Notes: generated by a model from the sequence alone, not told the origin. A stretch of DNA of 64,000 nt from Cupriavidus sp. UYMMa02A (GCA_001725945.1 LRMT01000043.1:1-64000), one strand, 5' to 3'; positions 18,592 through 29,107 are shown, counted from the stretch's first letter. Numbers and translations: made by a program.

Positions 18592-19689
18592 ATGAAGCAG
18601 ACCCCATATCCAAGGCATTCCGGCCCTTACCCGGGCCGCTACTGGCATTTCATGGACGATGGCCGCATGCAATGCGATCTTTGCCCGCGCCACTGCCGCC
18701 TGCATGACGAGCAGCGCGGCGCCTGCTTCGTGCGCCAGCGGGCCGGCAAGGAAATGGTGCTGACCGCGTATGGCCGCTCCTCGGGATTCTGCATCGATCC
18801 CATCGAAAAGAAGCCGCTCACTCACTTCTACCCGGGCAGCGCAGTCCTGTCGTTCGGCACGGCGGGCTGCAACCTGGCATGCAAGTTCTGCCAGAACTGG
18901 GACATCAGCAAATCGCGCGAGATGGACACGCTGGCCGATGCAGCCATGCCCGAAGCCATCGCCGAAGCCGCATCGTCCCACCGTTGCAAGAGCGTCGCCT
19001 TCACCTATAACGACCCGGTGATCTTTGCCGAATATGCGATGGACGTGGCCGATGCCTGCCACGAATTGGGCATCATGGCGGTAGCGGTGACGGCCGGCTA
19101 TATGGGCGCGGAGGCGCGGCGCGATTTCTACGCGAAGATGGATGCGGCAAATGTCGACCTGAAAGGCTTTACCGACGCGTTCTATCTTGCGTGCACCGGG
19201 GCTCACCTGGAGCCAGTGCTGGAGACGCTCCAGTACCTGAAGCACGAAACCGAGGTCTGGTTCGAGATCACGACACTGCTCATTCCCGGCAAGAACGACA
19301 GCGATGACGAGATTCGCGCCGAGGCCCAGTGGATCGCCAGGGAACTAGGCACCGACGTACCGCTGCACTTCACGGGATTCCATCCCGACTACAAGATGCG
19401 CGACGTGCCGCCCACGCCCTGCACGACGCTTGCGCGTGCCCGCAAGCTCGCGCTGGCGGAGGGGCTGCACTACGTGTACACCGGCAATGTCCACGACACC
19501 GCCGGTGACACCACCTCTTGCCCCGCATGCCACGCACCGCTCATCGTGCGCGACTGGCATGCGATCGAAAGCTATCGGCTGACTCCTGCGGGAACCTGTC
19601 CTGAATGCTTTGCGCCGATTGCTGGTCGCTTCGGACATTTCGAGCGCCAGTTCGGGCGGCGGCGGATTCCGGTGCAAATCGGGATCTAA
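18592..19689 (+). CDS. amrS: AmmeMemoRadiSam system radical SAM enzyme
   Basis: 365 residues, intact. The radical SAM cluster motif CxxxCxxC is at Cys93, Cys97 and Cys100 (CNLACKFCQNWD). An N-terminal cysteine set (C28, C31, C35, C45) and a C-terminal CPAC/CPEC pair are typical of AmrS, a homologue of pyruvate formate-lyase activating enzyme. The usual partners (Memo and AMMECR1 family genes) are not beside it. The substrate of the system is not settled. The ATG at 18592 is chosen over an upstream TTG. Confidence 0.9.
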   Translation: MKQTPYPRHSGPYPGRYWHFMDDGRMQCDLCPRHCRLHDEQRGACFVRQRAGKEMVLTAYGRSSGFCIDPIEKKPLTHFYPGSAVLSFGTAGCNLACKFCQNWDISKSREMDTLADAAMPEAIAEAASSHRCKSVAFTYNDPVIFAEYAMDVADACHELGIMAVAVTAGYMGAEARRDFYAKMDAANVDLKGFTDAFYLACTGAHLEPVLETLQYLKHETEVWFEITTLLIPGKNDSDDEIRAEAQWIARELGTDVPLHFTGFHPDYKMRDVPPTPCTTLARARKLALAEGLHYVYTGNVHDTAGDTTSCPACHAPLIVRDWHAIESYRLTPAGTCPECFAPIAGRFGHFERQFGRRRIPVQIGI

Positions 19690-19715
19690 TCTGATCTAGT
19701 CCGGTTAACCCCCCA

Positions 19716-20078
19716 ATGCCGATGATTTCCTCGATCAATGCCGTGACACTCGCCACCCACGACATGTCACGAGCCGTTATTTTCTACCAGACGCTCGGAT
19801 TCCAGATCCGCTATGGAGGCGCTGATGCGGAATTCACCAGCTTCCACGCGGGCACCGGCTATCTCAACCTGATTGCGCAGCCATCCAGCCGGCAATGGTC
19901 GTGGTGGGGACGCATCATTTTCCATGTCGACGATGTCGACGCCATCCACCAACGGGCGCTCGAACACGGGCTGCGTCCCGAGGCCGCCCCGCGCGATGCC
20001 GAGTGGGGCGAGCGGTATTTCCATATCAGGGATCCCGACGGCCATGAGCTGAGCTTTGCGAGGCTTCTGGTGGGGTGA
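19716..20078 (+). CDS. VOC/glyoxalase superfamily protein
   Basis: 120 residues forming one complete vicinal-oxygen-chelate module: VTLATHDMSRAVIFYQTLGF at the start and the metal-side motif FHIRDPDGHELSFARLL at the end. Single-module proteins of this type dimerise and bind a divalent metal; members include lactoylglutathione lyases and resistance proteins. It lies 26 bp after the radical SAM gene and is probably in the same transcript. Substrate unknown. Confidence 0.85.
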   Translation: MPMISSINAVTLATHDMSRAVIFYQTLGFQIRYGGADAEFTSFHAGTGYLNLIAQPSSRQWSWWGRIIFHVDDVDAIHQRALEHGLRPEAAPRDAEWGERYFHIRDPDGHELSFARLLVG

Positions 20079-20404
20079 GCAAACGTCTTCGCGAGCTCAC
20101 GCGCCGGCACTGACGTGGTGACTAACATTGGTTGTTGGATTGTGGGGCTAGACTGTTAATTGCGGTTCGAACGACCTTCTCAGGGAGCTCTTCGCAACTC
20201 CCGCAGCCCGGTGTCGGCACTGGTCCAGCCCAAGGCGTTACCAAGGCGTGGATGTTCTCGGCTAACGTTATGAGAATGAGGGTTTACCGACCGGCATGTT
20301 CGCGGAATCGGTACCGCCGACGAGCTGGAAGCCGGCATCCATGAAGGTCTTCACGGGCGTTACGTGTTCCGCTCGGTCGTGCCCCTAGTACTTCGACAGC
20401 ACCG

Positions 20405-20608
20405 GTGCCGCAACGTACAGGTGGGCCTGCACGGACAGCCTGGCGGCGTACCAAGAGGTGGTTACGGAGCTCGCCCCGCAACAACTACCGCGTGGCTGTG
20501 CACGTGGTTGGCGATGCGGCACTGGACCAGGTCCTGTCGGCGTGGGAGGAAAACCGTCCAGCTCCAAGGCCAGTTCGGCCAGGACAGTCATGTCTCCAAC
20601 GGGCCTAA
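20405..20608 (+). pseudogene. Amidohydrolase (YtcJ-like) fragment
   Basis: An isolated stretch reads AAYQEVVTELAP and, one frame over, NNYRVAVHVVGDAALDQVLSAWEE. This matches the late metal-binding region of amidohydrolase family 3 (H-x-x-GD-x-A-x-D-x-x-L). No N-terminal HxH region is found nearby, so this is a decayed internal fragment. The rest of 20079-20668 holds nothing else I can support. Confidence 0.6.
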
Positions 20609-20668
20609 GGAACGATACCAGTGTGAATCTTCGACCGTTGAAAGTCTTCTAGCCGAGGCAAAACTAGC

Positions 20669-21670
20669 TCAGCGGAGCGTACGAATCTTATCTAGCTCGA
20701 CCTTATACAAGTTAATAAGGGAAGCATCATAGTCACTGGCAATGCGCGCAAGCACCGGGCGAGCTCGCTCGCTCAACTTTTTGAGCTCGGCGAGATCCAT
20801 ATCATTTATACGCATTCCTTTGGATTCAAGGTCCGCACGCATCCTGGATTCCTCATCGCGAATCAGGCGCCGCTGGTACTGGCCAGCCTCTTGCGCGGCG
20901 TCACGCAACAATGCCTGGTCAGCCGGCGACAACGTGTCCCAGAAGCGCTTGCTCGCGATCAATGTCATGGCACCGTAAGAGTGGTTGGTAACACTCAGGT
21001 ATGTCTGAACCTCATACAGTTTTCCCGTCACTATCTGGGAATAGAAATTATCCTGCGCAGCAACGCTCTTGGATTTCAACGCAGCATGCAGTTCAGAAAA
21101 TGGCAAAGGAATGGGATTCGCCCCGATTTCCTTGAAGCTTTCAACGAACAGTGGCGAAGGTATGACACGAATCTTCAAGCCAATGAAGTTGTCCGCATGC
21201 AGGATGGGCCCAGTAGAGGTCGTCATCTGTCGGAAGCCGTTCTCCCACCATGCGAGTCCGATCAGATCACGGCTTGCCAGACGATCCAACAGGGTGGCGC
21301 CGAAAGGGCCATCGAGCAGCGCACTGGCCTGTTTTTCATTGCTGATCGTGAATGGAAGGTCGATCAGACCGAAGCCCCTTTCAACGTCGGCCAGTCCGAT
21401 CGTAGCTTGCAGCATCAACTCTGGCGTTCTGCCATCTCCCACCTGCATAGACGCGATCTGGCTTGATGGAGATCCCGGCATGGATCCTGCGGGGGCCTGC
21501 ACGCGTATGCGGCCATCACTTCGAGCGGCCACCAGTTCTGAAAACTTGTTGATGCCACGGCGCACCGGGTGGTCAGCTTCGAGATATCCACGGTAGTCAG
21601 CGATATGGATGATTCTCGGCTCCAGCTTCGCGGCGGAGATTGGATCTCCCAGTGCAGCGGTTGCCAGCAC
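20669..21670 (-). CDS. TRAP transporter substrate-binding protein DctP
   Basis: About 333 residues from a GTG at 21670. The DctP signatures are clear: GNLKIRV-like FIGLKIRVIPSPLFVESFKEIGANPIP and the FYSQIVTGKLYEVQTYLSVTNHS segment. The same frame extends upstream to about 21727 with a basic and hydrophobic leader (WAKAWRLACCIALSVLATAA) that looks like a signal peptide but has no good start codon, so the 5' end may be damaged. No permease gene adjoins it, making it an orphan receptor. Confidence 0.8.
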   Translation of the reverse strand: MLATAALGDPISAAKLEPRIIHIADYRGYLEADHPVRRGINKFSELVAARSDGRIRVQAPAGSMPGSPSSQIASMQVGDGRTPELMLQATIGLADVERGFGLIDLPFTISNEKQASALLDGPFGATLLDRLASRDLIGLAWWENGFRQMTTSTGPILHADNFIGLKIRVIPSPLFVESFKEIGANPIPLPFSELHAALKSKSVAAQDNFYSQIVTGKLYEVQTYLSVTNHSYGAMTLIASKRFWDTLSPADQALLRDAAQEAGQYQRRLIRDEESRMRADLESKGMRINDMDLAELKKLSERARPVLARIASDYDASLINLYKVELDKIRTLR

Positions 21671-22011
21671 AGATAATGCAATGCAACAAGCCAGTCTCCA
21701 AGCTTTCGCCCATACCCCACGACGTCAGTAGGATAGGAACACCCGATGCGGCTGAATTCTTACGCACTCCTGTCTCCTCCTTGTGACACTACGATGCGCT
21801 CTACTGATTTCTTGCAAAGCAGTAACAAGCGTGAACGCCCACAACCTGCTTCCGGCCAATCACGGACGCTCGCTGACGGAAGTCTGCGCCATTCAGGTGT
21901 CGGCTGCGCCCAAATACCTGTCTTTCGCAAGGTGCTTTCGACACCAGCAATAGAAACCAACATTGGCGGACGCAGGTATTCGACACGCCTTCTTTTCCGT
22001 CGCCTCGCTTC
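21671..22011. other. Region without a recognised gene
   Basis: About 340 bases between the orphan TRAP receptor and the 3-hydroxybenzoate hydroxylase gene. The part nearest 21671 probably encodes the receptor's signal peptide. The rest shows no gene, repeat or clear hairpin. Confidence 0.4.
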
Positions 22012-23219
22012 TCACAGCCACGGCGTCTGGCTCAGGCATTTCTCAGCCCGCCAGCCATGCAGCCATTGCAGCGAGTCGTAGAACTGCGACTGCGCGCGGC
22101 CGGTCCACAGCGAGTTGCGCACATGGCGGTCGACGCCCTTGGCGTGATAGATGCGGCCCATGTCGCGGGCGGCGTACAGCACGCGCGCGGTGCGCGGGAT
22201 GCGGGCCTGCTCGTACAGCCTGAACGCGGCCTCGAAGTCGCCATTGGCTTCCCGCACGCTGCGCCGAGCGTGACGGCGTCTTCGAGCGCCTGGCAGGCGC
22301 CTGCGCGACGTACTGCGTCATCGGATGCGCGGCGTCGCCGAGAATGGTCGCTCGGCCGAAGCTCCAGCGTTCGACCGGGTCGCGGTCGGCCGTGGCCCAG
22401 CGCTTCCACGACGACGGCCGGTCGAGCATCTGGTGCGGGAGTGGATGGATGCCTTCGAAGTACGACAGCACCTCCTCCTTGCTGCCGTCCTTCACTCCCC
22501 ACTCTTCCTTCTCGCGGCTGTGGAACGTGACGACGAGGTTGTACTGCTGGCCGCCGCGCAGCGGGTAGTGCACGAGATGGCAGTTTGGCGCCGCACACCA
22601 CAGGCGCGTTGACTTGCAAGTCCTTTGGCATGTCTTCTACGTCGACCACGGCGCGGTACACCACGTGGCCGGTCACGCGCGCCTCGTCGCCGATCAGCGT
22701 CTGGCGGATGGCGGACTTCACTCCATCGCAGCCCACCACGGCGTCGGCCACGTGGCGTTCGCCGCGCTGGTCGGTCACCGTCACGCCGCGCTCGCCCTGC
22801 TCCAGCTTTTCCACGCGGGTGCTGGTGCGGAAGTTGATCAGCGGATGGTCCTGCACCGCTTCCAGGATCGAGAGGTGGATGTCGGCGCGATGGATGACCG
22901 CATACGGATTGCCGAAGCGCTCGCGGTACGGCGCGCCCACGTTTACGAGGGCCACGTCCCTGGCGTCGAGCGCATCCTTCAAGATCATCAGGTCGGTGAA
23001 CACGGCCCGGTCGCGCGCAGCCTCGCCCACGCCCAGTGCGTCGAGCGCGGCGAAAGCGTTGGCGGCGAGCTGGATGCCGGCGCCGATCTCGCCGATCTGG
23101 TCGGCCTGCTCCAGCAGCTCGATGCGGATGCCCTGCTTCGCCAGCGCGAGCGCCGCGGCAAGTCCGCCGATGCCGCCGCCGATGATCAGGACTTTCCTGT
23201 CGGATTGATTCGATTGCAT
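22012..23219 (-). CDS. 3-hydroxybenzoate 6-monooxygenase (frameshifted)
   Basis: FAD/NADH-dependent class A hydroxylase converting 3-hydroxybenzoate to gentisate. FAD motifs: IIGGGIGGLAAALALA at about residues 12-27, the DG motif in VVGCDGVKS, and GDAAHPMTQY near the C-terminus. MHYPLRGGQQYNLVVTFHSREKEEWG-like content and the ending MGRIYHAKGVDRHVRN fit this enzyme better than salicylate hydroxylase. Shifts near 22600 and 22300 break it. About 400 residues once restored. Last gene of the gentisate operon. Confidence 0.88.
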
Positions 23220-23251
23220 GTGTCGTCTCCTCGGCCTGGGCGTTCTTGCGC

Positions 23252-23892
23252 TCAGGCGGTGTAGTCGGGCTGGCGCGCGGGGCGGCCTGGGCGAAGGCGG
23301 GATGCGCGCTGGCGTGGGTAAAGACTGCCATCGCCTTCGGGTAACCGGAAAGATCGCAGCCCATGCGCAAGGCATTGGCGATCTGCGGGACGAGGCAGAC
23401 GTCGGCCAGCGTGGGCTGCGCGCCGAAGCACCACGGCCCTTCCCCATACCGGGAAAGAAGGCGCTCGACGCCGGTCATGCCTTCGTCGATCCAGTGGCGA
23501 TACCACGCGTCCTTCTGCTCGGGCGACACCTTCAGCTCGCTTTGCAGGTACTTGAGGATGCGCAGGTTGTTCACCGGGTGCATGTCGCAGCTCACCAGAT
23601 ACGCCAGTTCGAGCACCCGCGCGCGGAGTTCGCCGCTCGCCGGCAGCAGGCGCGGCTCTGGATGGCGCGCGTCGAGGTAGTCCAGGATCGCCAGCGACTG
23701 CCCGAGCGCGAAGTCGCCATCGACTAGCGCCGGCACCGACGCCGACGGGTTGATGCCGTCCACGTATTCCCCGTCATGATGCTGGCCGACGCGGATGTTC
23801 ACCGGCAGGTACTCGTACGACAGTCCCTTGAGCGCGAGGGCGATACGCACGCGGTACGACGTGGAACTGTTGAAGAAACTATAGAGCTGCAT
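23252..23892 (-). CDS. Maleylpyruvate isomerase, zeta-class GST (frameshifted at 3' end)
   Basis: Glutathione-dependent isomerase turning maleylpyruvate into fumarylpyruvate. The zeta-class signature SSTSYRVRIALALKGL is at residues 9-24, followed by the NPSASVPALVDGD cis-proline region and an all-helical C-terminal domain. One shift near 23282 alters only the last residues (to ARQPDYTA). About 212 residues, as in NagL and maleylacetoacetate isomerase; the gentisate context favours the maleylpyruvate role. Confidence 0.9.
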
Positions 23893-23913
23893 GACTACTC
23901 CCGTGATTTTCCG

Positions 23914-24611
23914 TCAGACCACGCGCACGGTCAGTTCGCCGAGCCCGTCCACGCCCGTCACCATCGTCTCGCCGGCCTTCACCGCGCCCACGCCTTCCGG
24001 CGTGCCGGTGAAGATCACGTCGCCCGCTCGAGCCGGAAGAACTGCGACAGGTACGCCACCGTCTCGGCCACCGACCAGATCAGGTGCGTGATGTTGCTGC
24101 GCTGCTTCGTCTCGCCGTCGACTGTCAGCCAGATCGCAGCGTCGGTGGGGTGGCCGGTTTTGCTGGCCGGATGGATCGAAGCGACCGGCGCCGAAGCGTC
24201 GAAGGCCTTGCCGATTTCCCATGGGCGGCCCATCTCGCGCATCTTTATCTGCAGGTCGCGGCGCGTCATGTCCAGGCCGACTGCGTAGCCCCACACGTGT
24301 TCGAGCGCCTGGTCGACGGGGATGTCGGAGCCGGCCTTGCCGATCACGGCGACGAGTTCGGCTTCGTAGTGGAAGTTGGTGGTCTGCGCGGGATACGGCA
24401 GGTCCAGCACCTGGCCGTCTTGCACCGGCACGATCGCGCCGGCCGGCTTGCAAAAGAAGAACGGCGGCTCGCGGTCGGGATCGAAGCCCATTTCGCGGGC
24501 GTGGGCGGCGTAGTTGCGGCCGACGCAGTAGACGCGGCGCACGGCGAACTGGTCGTCGCTGCCGGCGACGGGGATGGAGACGGTTGCGGGGGGCGTGAAG
24601 ATGTAGGACAT
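23914..24611 (-). CDS. Fumarylpyruvate hydrolase (frameshifted)
   Basis: FAH-superfamily hydrolase splitting fumarylpyruvate into fumarate and pyruvate (NagK type). YCVGRNYAAHAREMG, the metal ligand motif FHYEAELVAVIGKAG and the late GDVIFTGTPEGVGAVKAGE are all present. The last motif lies one frame away after a shift near 24027. About 232 residues. It is 22 bp upstream of the isomerase gene, consistent with co-transcription. Confidence 0.92.
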
Positions 24612-24709
24612 GACAGGCTCGGTCAAAGAATTGGGCAAACGCAGGTTGAGCGGGCCCGAGGCAGCCTGTGGCGGCGCGCCCCGGTGGCTCTTTTCGAAGG
24701 GAAATCGAA

Positions 24710-25756
24710 TCAGGTGCGCGATTCGCGCAGCAGGTTGAGCGCGGACAGCACGGGACGGTCGGAGTAGCTGAACAGCACGGCGTCGTCCAGCGCGGCGAGT
24801 TGCACGGGCGCCCACGAGGGCACCACGAAGGTGTCGCGCGGCTCGAACTGGAACTGTTCGTCGCCGATGCGCACGGTGCCGCGCCCTTCGACCACGCTGT
24901 AGACGGTCGCGTCCGTGCTGCGGTACGTGCGGCCCTGGAAGCCGGCCGGCAGGTATTGCATGAAGGTGGCGATGGTCGGCATCGGCCAGCCGCCGGTGGC
25001 GGGGTTGACGTAGCGCAGCTTCACACCGTCCCACGCATCGAGTTCGCCGTTGCGGTAGAGCTGGTCGAGCGCCTCGCGAGAACGGTCGTACGGATAGCTG
25101 AAAATCGGCGAGGTCGGGTCGGAAACCTTGTGGCGCACTGGCACCATGTTGTGGCCGAAGCGGGCGAAGCTGTCGCCCTCGGGCCGCGTGACCGGCTGCT
25201 GCGCCTCGGGGTAGTTCTCGGCAAAGCCGCCGTCGAAGAACTGCACCAGCGGGATGTCGAGCCCGTCGAGCCAGACCACCGGCTCGCCGCCGTCCTCGAC
25301 GGCCGGGTTGCCGTGGTCGTGCCACGTCCACGACGGCGTGATGATGAAGTCGCCGGGGTGCATGGTGGTACGCTCGCCGTTCACGGCCGTCCAGGCACCC
25401 TGCCCCTCCACGATGAAGCGCAGCGCCGACTGCGTATGGCGATGGCTCGGCGCCACCTCGCCCGGCAAGATCAGTTGCAGCCCGGCGTAGAGCGAACCGG
25501 TGATGCTCGACTTGCCAGGCAGGCCCGGATTCTCCAGTACCAGCACGCGGCGCACGGCTTCCTCGGCGCTGATGACGTTGCCAGCCTGCATCACTAGCGG
25601 ACGGACCTGTCTGTACTTCCAGATAGCCGGCAACATCTGCGGCTGCGGCTGCGGCGGCACCAGCGAATGCAGCGACTCCCAGAGGGCACTCATGTGGCTG
25701 CGGCCGATATCGGCGTAATAAGCGGCACGATCGGTGCCGGGTTGGCGTGCGTACAT
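24710..25756 (-). CDS. Gentisate 1,2-dioxygenase
   Basis: 348 residues, intact. Ring-cleaving bicupin dioxygenase making maleylpyruvate from gentisate with Fe(II). The first cupin shows [12 protein letters not shown] with metal ligands His105 and His107, and the third histidine lies in TWHDHGN (about 146-148). The second cupin ([13 protein letters not shown]...[12 protein letters not shown]) lacks a full metal set, as is normal. It opens the catabolic part of the operon, downstream of the ABC permease gene. Confidence 0.95.
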   Translation of the reverse strand: MYARQPGTDRAAYYADIGRSHMSALWESLHSLVPPQPQPQMLPAIWKYRQVRPLVMQAGNVISAEEAVRRVLVLENPGLPGKSSITGSLYAGLQLILPGEVAPSHRHTQSALRFIVEGQGAWTAVNGERTTMHPGDFIITPSWTWHDHGNPAVEDGGEPVVWLDGLDIPLVQFFDGGFAENYPEAQQPVTRPEGDSFARFGHNMVPVRHKVSDPTSPIFSYPYDRSREALDQLYRNGELDAWDGVKLRYVNPATGGWPMPTIATFMQYLPAGFQGRTYRSTDATVYSVVEGRGTVRIGDEQFQFEPRDTFVVPSWAPVQLAALDDAVLFSYSDRPVLSALNLLRESRT

Positions 25757-25821
25757 ACTCTGTCTCCGTAGTGATTGCTTGTACATGGCGGCGCGCATCG
25801 GCCGCATTGGGGACGCAGGGT

Positions 25822-26694
25822 TCAGGGGCGCCGTCGCCCATGCCCACTGGCGACCACGCGCCACGGCAGCAGCGCCCGCTCCAGCAGATCGAACCCGAGC
25901 GAGAACAGGAAGCCCAGCATCGCGCTCGCGGCCAGCCCCACGTACATCTTCTCGACCTCGAACACCTGCCAGCTATTCCAGATGAGGAAGCCGATGCCCG
26001 ACTTGGCGCCAACGAACTCCGCGGCGACGATGACCAGCAGCGCCACGCCAAGGCTGATCCGCAAGCCGGCGAGAATCTGAGGTAGCGCGCCGGGAAACGC
26101 GATGTCGCGAAACATCATCAGGCGGCTCGCACCGAAGTTGTGGCCAACGTCGAGATGCAGCGGACTGATGTCGCGCACCCCCTCGTATGTATTGATCAGC
26201 ACCAGGTACACCACGGTGACCGCGATGATGGCGTACTTCGACAACTCTCCCATGCCGAACATCAGGATGAACAGCGGCAGGATCGCCACCTTTGGAATGG
26301 GAAACGTCGCGTTCACCAGCGGCTGGACCAGCGCCCGGACGACCGGCGACAGTCCAATCGCGAGCCCGATCATCACACCGGGCACCGCGCCGAGCAGGAA
26401 ACCCGCGAGAATGCGGGTCAGGCTGATGCCGACGTGCACGAAGATCTCGCCCGTCGCGATCAAGCGCGTCAGTTCCTCCAGCACGGCCGAAGGCGGAGGG
26501 AAGAAACCCGTGTTCACCCAGCCCACGCGGCACGCGCCCTCCCATATCGCCAGCAGCAGCAGCGGGGAAGCGATCGACAGCAGCGCGTAGCTGCCTGGCA
26601 TCAGTGCGCGCAGGCGTCGCCACGGCGGCGCCTGGTGCGCGGTCGCAAGATCGTCGGATTGCATGGCGTCGGCCATGTTTCGCTGCGCCTTCAT
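25822..26694 (-). CDS. ABC transporter permease, SsuC/TauC family
   Basis: 290 residues with about six membrane segments after a polar N-terminus. The cytoplasmic EAA loop is the stretch ending [16 protein letters not shown]. It belongs to the nitrate/sulfonate/taurine permease group, which in Burkholderiales also imports aromatic carboxylates and phthalate-like compounds. Its ATG at 26694 overlaps the stop of the ATPase gene (ATGA). Its setting before the gentisate dioxygenase points to 3-hydroxybenzoate or a related acid as substrate. Confidence 0.92.
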   Translation of the reverse strand: MKAQRNMADAMQSDDLATAHQAPPWRRLRALMPGSYALLSIASPLLLLAIWEGACRVGWVNTGFFPPPSAVLEELTRLIATGEIFVHVGISLTRILAGFLLGAVPGVMIGLAIGLSPVVRALVQPLVNATFPIPKVAILPLFILMFGMGELSKYAIIAVTVVYLVLINTYEGVRDISPLHLDVGHNFGASRLMMFRDIAFPGALPQILAGLRISLGVALLVIVAAEFVGAKSGIGFLIWNSWQVFEVEKMYVGLAASAMLGFLFSLGFDLLERALLPWRVVASGHGRRRP

Positions 26695-27543
26695 TTCCCC
26701 ATCTCCCGGTCGTGGGCCATGACTTCCTCACGCAGGCATCCCCAAATGCGTCCGAAGAGATCGCCGTATTCGGCGCTGCTCTTGACCTGCTCGACATGGC
26801 GCGGGCGCGCGAACACCTCGCTGACATCGACGACCTCCTTCACGCGTCCCGGCCGTTGGTCATCACCAACACGCGATCCGCCAGCACGATGGCCTCGTCA
26901 ATGGAATGGGTGACATACACCACGGTCTTGCGCGATGCTTCCCAGATACGGAGCAGTTCCGCCTGCAGGACCAGCTTGGTCTGCTCGTCCAGCGCCGCGA
27001 ACGGCTCGTCCATCAGCAGGATCTCGGGATCGTTGGCGAACGCACGGGCGATGCTGACGCGTTGCTTCATGCCGCCCGACAGTTGATGCGGATAAGCGTC
27101 CCGGAACATCGGGAGACCGACCTTGGCAATGAATTCATCGGCAATGCGGTAGCGGTCCCGCCTGCCCATGCCGCGCGCCTTGAGGCCGAACGCCACGTTG
27201 TCCCGCACTGTCATCCACGGAAACACGCCGTGTTCCTGGAACACCATCGAATTCAGCTTGCGCTCTCCCTTTCCCTTCGACGTGGCATCGCGCGTCACCT
27301 CCACGTCCCCGGCCGTTTGCGTTTCCAGATCGGCAGGATACGAAGCAGCGTCGTCTTGCCGCATCCGGACGGTCCGACGACGCAAAGGAATTCGCCTTCC
27401 CGGATGTCGAAGTCGAACGGAGCCAGCACGGGCACCTGGCGTCCGTTCAGCGGGAACGACTTGCTGACGCCGCGCAGCCTGACCTTGGCCGATGCGCCTG
27501 TGGGTGTCGCCTCCCACACTGGCAAGGCAGCCGTTGCCGTCAT
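26691..27543 (-). CDS. ABC transporter ATP-binding protein, SsuB/TauB family (frameshifted)
   Basis: ATPase partner of the permease. Walker A GPSGCGKTTLLR, Q-loop FQEHGVFPWMT, signature LSGGMKQRVSIARA, Walker B ILLMDEPFAALD and the switch histidine in VTHSIDEA are all visible. Shifts near 27330 and 26855 break the frame; the end ([11 protein letters not shown]) abuts the permease start. About 283 residues. Start at the ATG at 27543. Confidence 0.9.
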
Positions 27544-27581
27544 GTCGGATTCTCCCCATAGTTGCGCCGCGCGGCCGACAG

Positions 27582-28631
27582 TCATTTCGCACGCCCCAGC
27601 CGGCCGAGCGCATAGTCGACGTAGGCGGGATCGAAGACCTTCGCTGGCTCGACCGCCTTCTTCTGCACTCCGCTGGCGATGAAGAATTTCTGCACCTCGG
27701 CGAGCGCCGCCGCATTGCTGGCGCCGTTGGGTTCGGCATTCGGCAGGCCGATGGCGCGCAGCAGGTTCACGTCCTTCACCGGCGTATGCGCCTGCAACGA
27801 CCGGATCAGTTCCTCCCTCGCCGGTCCGCCGCTCGCGCTCGCGCGGATGAATTCGCGCTGCCCTCGCAGCAATGCGGTGACGAATCGGCTGACCGCTTCC
27901 TTGTTGGCCTGCGCGAAGTCGCGATTGGCGAACAGCACGATGGTGGGGAGCGGCGGCGACGTCTGCCCCTGCGGAATCGCCATCACGGCGGCGCCGCGCG
28001 TTTTCGCCAGACTGATGAACGGCTCGACCTCGAAGGCCGCGTCGAGCGACTTGTTCGAGAGCGCCACCACGGCGTCGGGAAACGACAGCGTCGTGATATG
28101 GACGTCCGCGTCGGAGAGGCCCGCCTGCTGCAAGGCCCGCAGCACATTGAAGTGCGCATTACCGCCGAGCGTCAGCACGCCGATCCGCATGCCGCGCAAG
28201 TCCTGCGGCCGCTTGTACTTGCCCGCCTCGACCAGATCGCGGCGCACGACGATCCCGCTCGAATGATCGTTGGGGCCGACCGTGTTCAGCGGCAGCAGCC
28301 CCACCACGCCGATGCCGCGGTTCAGCGCATTGAACAGCCCGGCGCTGAGCGACATCGAGCCGAGATCGAGGTCGCCGCCGGCAAGCTGTGCCAGCGTGTC
28401 GGAGCTTGAGTTCGCGCTGGACGTGGCGACCAGTTGGACATCGAGGCCCTCGTCCTTGAAGTAGCCCTTGTCGTAGGCCAGAAACAGGCCGCTTTCGGCG
28501 AACAGGCCGGCGGTATTGATGCGGATCTTCACGGGGGGATGAACGGCCTGCGCGAGGGCGCCGCCGAGCGTGGCGCCGAGCGCCAGTCCAACCGTGCACG
28601 CGAGGCGCCGCAGCATGCCGCGTCTTGTCAT
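27582..28631 (-). CDS. ABC transporter substrate-binding protein, SsuA/NMT1-like
   Basis: 349 residues, intact. Signal peptide at 1-28 (RRGMLRRLACTVGLALGA..., cleavage near ALAQA). The receptor shows the NMT1/THI5-like pattern: LFLAYDKGYFKDEGLDVQLV, and LAGGDLDLGSMSLSAGLFNAL lining the pocket. It captures the ligand in the periplasm for the permease and ATPase encoded downstream. First gene of the transport and gentisate operon; an ATTGAATA motif lies about 70 bp upstream. Confidence 0.92.
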   Translation of the reverse strand: MTRRGMLRRLACTVGLALGATLGGALAQAVHPPVKIRINTAGLFAESGLFLAYDKGYFKDEGLDVQLVATSSANSSSDTLAQLAGGDLDLGSMSLSAGLFNALNRGIGVVGLLPLNTVGPNDHSSGIVVRRDLVEAGKYKRPQDLRGMRIGVLTLGGNAHFNVLRALQQAGLSDADVHITTLSFPDAVVALSNKSLDAAFEVEPFISLAKTRGAAVMAIPQGQTSPPLPTIVLFANRDFAQANKEAVSRFVTALLRGQREFIRASASGGPAREELIRSLQAHTPVKDVNLLRAIGLPNAEPNGASNAAALAEVQKFFIASGVQKKAVEPAKVFDPAYVDYALGRLGRAK

Positions 28632-28694
28632 ATCCGTCTCCGTTCGGTGGCCTCAAAGGGGAAGCAGCAGGGGCCGGCCACCTGATTTGTAGGC

Positions 28695-28715
28695 TAGATA
28701 TTATTCAATTATGAA
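28695..28715 (-). promoter_or_regulatory. Operator candidate, ATTGAATA motif (ABC/gentisate operon)
   Basis: On the minus strand the sequence reads ATTCATAATTGAATAATAT, containing ATTGAATA (28702-28709) and a TTCA/TGAA inverted repeat. The same motif occurs upstream of the porin gene at 41135 and of a GntR gene at 57637. It is a likely site for one of the three GntR paralogues. Confidence 0.45.
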
Positions 28716-28722
28716 TGCCAAA

Positions 28723-29060
28723 TCAAGGATGACCGGTCGGATAGGCGTGCGACATGCCCAAGAGATGCTCGCGCATCGCGGCGGCGGCTTCAGCGGGCCG
28801 CGCCGGATGGCGTCGATGATCGCGCGATGTTGCGTGTTGTTCTCGACGCTGAAGCCGAGCACCCACGGCCAGTAGCAGCGCACCGCGCCGAGTTCGGCCG
28901 CATGGACGGTGGCGCTCGTGAATGTGTTGCGCACGGAAGCGTAGAGCCCGTTCAGGCGCCACTTGTCGATCCGGTAGCGCGCGCCCACGGCTACTATGGC
29001 GGCGCGGTCCCGTCCGGCGTTGACGGTGAGAAGCCGGATTCGCGCAAAGCCGGCGCCAGC
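28723..29060 (-). pseudogene. GntR/FadR-type regulator, C-terminal remnant
   Basis: Only the end of an FCD ligand-binding domain remains: NTQHRAIIDAIRRG followed, one frame over, by PAEAAAAMREHLLGMSHAYPTGHP and a stop. The H-x-x-I/L-x-A-I pattern with the later R-E-H is the metal-site region of FCD domains. The DNA-binding half is missing. It is not part of the intact GntR gene at 29108, which has its own full domain. Confidence 0.65.
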
Positions 29061-29107
29061 GGCATGGCCACTACCGACTCGGCATCACCACGGTGTTCTG
29101 AAGTGGG

